Part shown: positions 7,022 through 7,585 of the stretch, in pieces | Layout: every line of letters starts with the position of its first letter | How positions within the stretch are numbered: position 1 is the first letter of the stretch | Origin: CAYTSW01 sp964440605 | Lineage (GTDB): Bacteria; Planctomycetota; Phycisphaerae; Phycisphaerales; UBA1924 | DNA: 7,585 nucleotides | Assembly (NCBI GenBank): GCA_964440605.1 | Contig: CAYTSW010000130.1 | Location: 1-7,585 of the forward strand | Reading direction: 5' to 3' | Made by a program: the position numbers and the translations under genes | Notes under the pieces: generated by a model | What the model was told of the DNA's origin: nothing | The model's database searches: none | What the model saw: the letters and a program-made list of their open reading frames with translations, nothing else

Positions 7022-7051
7022 CACTGGCCCGCAGAGCCGGGTCAGTGGCAC
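7022..7051 (+). repeat. CARAGC-loop hairpin repeat, copy B
   Basis: CACTGGCCCG (7022-7031) pairs with CGGGTCAGTG (7038-7047) over ten positions including one G-U, closing a CAGAGC loop (7032-7037). The tail GCAC (7048-7051) follows. It is homologous to the inverted unit at 6929-6960. The two units face each other in opposite orientation about 60 bases apart. Confidence 0.62.
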
Positions 7052-7067
7052 CCGAGGCTCTCTGCCC

Positions 7068-7095
7068 TTGGTGGCACCGGTCTCTGACCGGTGTC
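7068..7095 (+). terminator. TTGGTGG-headed perfect hairpin, copy 2; possible bidirectional terminator
   Basis: CACCGGTC (7075-7082) and GACCGGTG (7086-7093) form a perfect 8-bp stem around a TCT loop, extended to ten by G7074-T7094 (wobble) and G7073-C7095. It sits 6 bases beyond the rpiB stop and between convergent genes, where a terminator is expected. No T-run follows on either strand, so a standard intrinsic terminator is not clear. It may instead be a repeat-family hairpin that blocks exonucleases or aids Rho-dependent ending. Confidence 0.5.
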
Positions 7096-7101
7096 TCTCC
7101 C

Positions 7102-7569
7102 TCACTCGGCCTCCCCGCACTCCTCGATCGACCGGATTTTGTTCACCCGCCGCTCGTGCCGCCCGCCGGCGAACTCGGTGTTGAGCCAGAGCATGACGAC
7201 CTTCTCGATCAACCGCTGCCCGAGCAGGTCGCCCGAGAGGCAGATGACGTTCGCGTCGAGGTGGCTCTTGGAGAGCTCGGCGGTCAGCTCGTCGTGCACC
7301 ACCGCCGCGCGCACGCCCTTGACCTTGTTCGCGGCGATCGCCATGCCGACGCCCGTGCCGCAGATCAACACCGCGCGCAGCCGAGGTTCCGCCGCGACGC
7401 GCTTGGCGACGGCGCACGCCTGCGTCGGGTAGTCCGTCGTTTCGCCGTCCTCGGGCACGACCAACTCCGGGTCGAACCCTTCTTTTTTGAGGCGCAACGC
7501 GAGGGCGAGCGCTGGGCCACGTCCGCGGTGGTCGGCGCCGACGATGAGCGCGTGCTGATCGCTGGTCAT
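7102..7569 (-). CDS. rpiB: Ribose-5-phosphate isomerase B
   Basis: This 155-residue protein is of the usual RpiB length. RpiB interconverts ribose 5-phosphate and ribulose 5-phosphate in the cytoplasmic pentose phosphate pathway. Family motifs are GADH (11-14), DYP (46-48), LICGTGVGMAIAANKVKGVR (68-87), VHD (91-93), SKSHLDANVICL (100-111) and TEFAGGRHERRV (131-142). With an offset of four from the E. coli enzyme, the catalytic Cys is C70, the ring-opening His is H103, and the phosphate-binding arginines are R137 and R141. All are present, so the enzyme should be active. LacA/LacB galactose-6-phosphate isomerases are relatives, but a single stand-alone subunit with these residues favours RpiB. 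The ATG at 7569 has a strong GGAAGG 9 bases upstream. It is convergent with the ABC operon, and nothing links the two functionally. Confidence 0.95.
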   Translation of the reverse strand: MTSDQHALIVGADHRGRGPALALALRLKKEGFDPELVVPEDGETTDYPTQACAVAKRVAAEPRLRAVLICGTGVGMAIAANKVKGVRAAVVHDELTAELSKSHLDANVICLSGDLLGQRLIEKVVMLWLNTEFAGGRHERRVNKIRSIEECGEAE

Positions 7570-7578
7570 ACGCGGGGA

Positions 7579-7584
7579 CCTTCC
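7579..7584 (-). promoter_or_regulatory. Ribosome binding site of rpiB
   Basis: GGAAGG on the - strand, 9 bases before the ATG at 7569. It has the same sequence and spacing as the site before the second ABC gene, which fixes the rpiB start. Confidence 0.75.
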
Positions 7585-7585
7585 G

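Larger units (their letters stand above)
6877..7101. other. Convergent intergenic region rich in palindromic elements
   Basis: This 225-base stretch lies between the stops of the ABC operon and rpiB. I find no convincing gene; open frames crossing it are extensions of wrong-frame readings of the flanking genes. It is visibly less GC-extreme than the genes and contains at least four hairpin-forming elements, annotated separately. GTGGCAC occurs twice on the + strand (7045-7051 and 7071-7077) and once inverted (6929-6935), with a GTGGGAC variant at 6897-6903. Between the elements, ACCAT-GGAA-ATGGT (6964-6977) is a further small stem with a GNRA-type loop. Confidence 0.8.

Noticed and set aside
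6877..7101. tRNA, small RNA gene or CRISPR in the intergenic hairpins
   Set aside because: No cloverleaf with a T-arm GTTCRA-type motif and no evenly spaced direct repeats with unique spacers. The hairpins are in mixed orientation and diverged.
6962..7417. - strand 151-codon frame overlapping rpiB and the intergenic region
   Set aside because: Shifted frame of rpiB with Arg/Gly-rich translation that runs into the repeat cluster; no recognisable domain.

Overview
The window is very GC-rich and densely coded, with sparse or absent Shine-Dalgarno sequences at several genes and a GTG start on one. Together with a GspG-like pseudopilin domain fused into another protein and the style of the intergenic repeats, this suggests a planctomycete, perhaps of the Phycisphaerae. 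That placement is an inference from style and not a marker-based assignment. I see no rRNA, tRNA, IS element, phage gene or CRISPR array.

Left block (1-2452, + strand). A gene that is probably cut by the left edge encodes an exported protein of the TraB/PrgY/GumN-TIKI superfamily. All four signature elements are present (two GxxH motifs, a Glu and an Arg), but a domain resembling the soluble part of the pseudopilin GspG sits between the first and second halves. It is followed after 27 bases by a gene for an orphan membrane protein with about ten transmembrane segments. The two probably form an operon.

Middle (2454-5008 and 5005-6876). A small lipoprotein with a WHy/LEA_2 domain is encoded on the - strand, tail to tail with the membrane protein (1 base apart). 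It is head to head with a two-gene ABC exporter operon, with only 23 bases between start codons. The two exporter half-transporters overlap by ATGA. Their nucleotide-binding motifs are complementary in their defects: the first has Asp in place of the catalytic Glu but an intact LSGGQ, and the second has the Glu but an altered LSLGQ. This predicts a heterodimer with one degenerate and one consensus ATP site.

Right block (6877-7585). A 225-base convergent intergenic region holds a compact set of related hairpin elements. Two units in opposite orientation share the outer stem, the loop and a GCAC tail, while their inner stems differ in sequence and still pair. Two further elements share a TTGGTGG head followed by a palindrome. 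After this comes rpiB (ribose-5-phosphate isomerase B) on the - strand, complete and with all expected active-site residues.

The most noteworthy items are the TIKI-like protein with its inserted GspG domain, the covarying intergenic hairpins, and the textbook asymmetric ABC exporter. No defence system or mobile island is apparent.
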